Shown: piece after piece, positions 6,137-6,558 of the stretch
Numbering within the stretch: position 1 is the stretch's first letter
How the letters are laid out: every line of letters starts with the position of its first letter
Translations under genes and position numbers: made by a program
Notes under the pieces: generated by a model
The model's database searches: none
Told to the model about the DNA's origin: nothing
The model's input: the letters and a program-made list of their open reading frames with translations, nothing else
Source of the DNA: RGIG5579 sp045601445
GTDB lineage: Bacteria > Bacillota > Clostridia > Oscillospirales > SIG627
Direction of reading: 5' to 3'
DNA length: 6,558 nucleotides
Assembly: GCA_045601445.1 (NCBI GenBank)
Contig: JAZRZQ010000104.1
Location: forward strand, 1 to 6,558

Positions 6137-6157
6137 GGAAAATCAGCGCAATTTTCC
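6137..6157. repeat. inverted repeat GGAAAAT-CAGCGCA-ATTTTCC next to a promoter
   Basis: A perfect 7-bp inverted repeat ends 4 bases before the -35 box of the small-protein promoter, a common place for an activator site. It is followed by a run of C rather than T, so it does not look like a terminator. Confidence 0.35.
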
Positions 6158-6161
6158 CCCC

Positions 6162-6190
6162 TTGCCAAATCCTGTTTCTTTGGTTATACT
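6162..6190 (+). promoter_or_regulatory. sigma-A promoter of the 75-aa protein gene
   Basis: TTGCCA (6162-6167) and TATACT (6185-6190) are separated by exactly 17 bases, each with five of six consensus bases. Transcription would start near 6197, giving a leader of about 42 bases. Confidence 0.72.
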
Positions 6191-6238
6191 ACCCTTCGCC
6201 GTGGCGATCACGGGAAAAACGGGAAAGGAGAGGGCGGA

Positions 6239-6466
6239 ATGGACGAGATCGTGTTTTCTGCAAGAAACGGCGACCGAAGCTATCTTTTGCGTCGCGAGAG
6301 GGAAACGGGTGCGGCGGAATTGACCGTTGTCGGGCCGGAGGGTGACGTGGTTCTCACGGAGCTTTACCATAGCGAAGCGTCATTGATCGCATTCACGAAG
6401 GCCCTCGCCGATTCCGAAACCGCCGCCTGCGTCGTCAAGGAGCTTTACGAGGACTACGATTGGTGA
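6239..6466 (+). CDS. small acidic protein of unknown function (75 aa)
   Basis: I do not recognise this protein. The gene has a clear AAAGGAG ribosome binding site (6224-6230) 8 bases before its ATG and a good promoter upstream, so it is very likely real. The product is soluble, with no signal peptide or membrane segment. The first half (EIVFSARNGDRSYLLRRERETGAAELTVV) alternates charged and hydrophobic residues like a beta-hairpin sheet, and the second half (SEASLIAFTKALADS and following) looks helical. The C-terminus is strongly acidic (ELYEDYDW). There are no cysteines other than one near residue 64. Its stop codon overlaps a possible GTG start of a following cistron, so it may be the first gene of an operon running out of the window. 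No link to the CARF nuclease is visible beyond divergence. Confidence 0.75.
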   Translation: MDEIVFSARNGDRSYLLRRERETGAAELTVVGPEGDVVLTELYHSEASLIAFTKALADSETAACVVKELYEDYDW

Positions 6467-6558
6467 AACTCAAATGCAGCGAATGCAAAAAAGAGGGAGG
6501 GCAAGAGGGACATTCTTATGGGAGGGATCGCAAGCGCGAGGTTTTTAAATACCCTCGA
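6463..6558 (+). CDS. possible downstream cistron with CxxC motif, runs off the window
   Basis: A frame beginning with GTG at 6463 overlaps the preceding TGA by four bases (GTGA) and stays open to the end of the window, 32 codons. It starts MKLKCSECKK, with a C5-x2-C8 pair like half of a zinc ribbon. GAGGA (6449-6453) lies 9 bases upstream. The overlap suggests translational coupling to the 75-aa gene. A rival is an ATG at 6518 in another frame (MGGIASARFLNTL), which has GAGGG 8 bases upstream and is also open to the edge. The short visible part does not decide between them. Confidence 0.35.
   Translation, partial: MKLKCSECKKEGGQEGHSYGRDRKREVFKYPR

Larger units (their letters stand above)
5892..6161. 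other. AT-rich intergenic spacer with small palindromes, no gene seen
   Basis: This stretch lies between two divergent promoters and has no convincing coding frame. It holds the 8-bp palindrome GAATATTC (5967-5974), an AT-only hairpin AAATATT/AATATTT (6029-6035 and 6041-6047), a hairpin CAAGAAA/TTTCTTG (6087-6105) and a hairpin GGAAAAT/ATTTTCC (6137-6157) just before a promoter. A weak plus-strand promoter candidate, TTGACG (5992-5997) with CATTAT (6015-6020) at 17 bases, would transcribe across these hairpins. Nothing here matches a known RNA family that I recognise. Confidence 0.4.

Noticed and set aside
5837..6238. Possible CRISPR array or leader next to the CARF nuclease
   Set aside because: No repeated unit of 20-40 bases at regular spacing is present; only short unrelated palindromes are seen.
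6143..6370. Minus-strand open frame opposite the 75-aa gene
   Set aside because: The plus-strand gene has both a promoter and a ribosome binding site; this frame has neither.

Overview
The window looks like chromosomal DNA from an anaerobic Firmicute, most likely a gut-type member of the Clostridia. The evidence is a glycyl radical enzyme with its activase (oxygen-sensitive chemistry), strong AGGAG-type ribosome binding sites, several near-consensus sigma-A promoters with 16-17 bp spacers, and about 50-55% GC over most of the window. No species can be named from this sequence alone.

Layout. At the left edge (1-441, minus) is the 5' part of a class I SAM-dependent methyltransferase gene. It is AT-rich (about 35% GC over the first 420 bases) and has its own promoter, which overlaps the terminator of the upstream unit. 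From 594 to 3678 (minus) a two-gene operon encodes a divergent glycyl radical enzyme (751 aa) and its activating radical-SAM enzyme (278 aa), with an 8-base overlap. Divergent from it, at 3859-4605 (plus), is an AraC-family regulator, the obvious candidate controller of the operon. A bidirectional terminator at 4610-4641 separates it from a convergent gene (4649-5836, minus).

That convergent gene encodes a CARF-DUF1887 protein resembling the cyclic-oligoadenylate-activated CRISPR ancillary nucleases Card1/Can2. It sits here without any cas gene or CRISPR array and behind a perfect TTGACA-17-TATAAT promoter. A 402-base AT-rich spacer with several small hairpins follows. Then comes a plus-strand unit with a 75-aa acidic protein of unknown function and, overlapping its stop, a possible second small cistron that runs off the window.

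How the genes may work together. The AraC regulator, glycyl radical enzyme and activase form an inducible anaerobic catabolic module whose substrate is unknown. The enzyme lacks the Cys-x-Glu signature of the well-known dehydratases and decarboxylases, so its reaction may be undescribed. The CARF nuclease is a separate defence-type gene. It would need a second-messenger source elsewhere in the genome (a type III CRISPR system) or a different signal. The methyltransferase and the 75-aa gene show no functional link to either.
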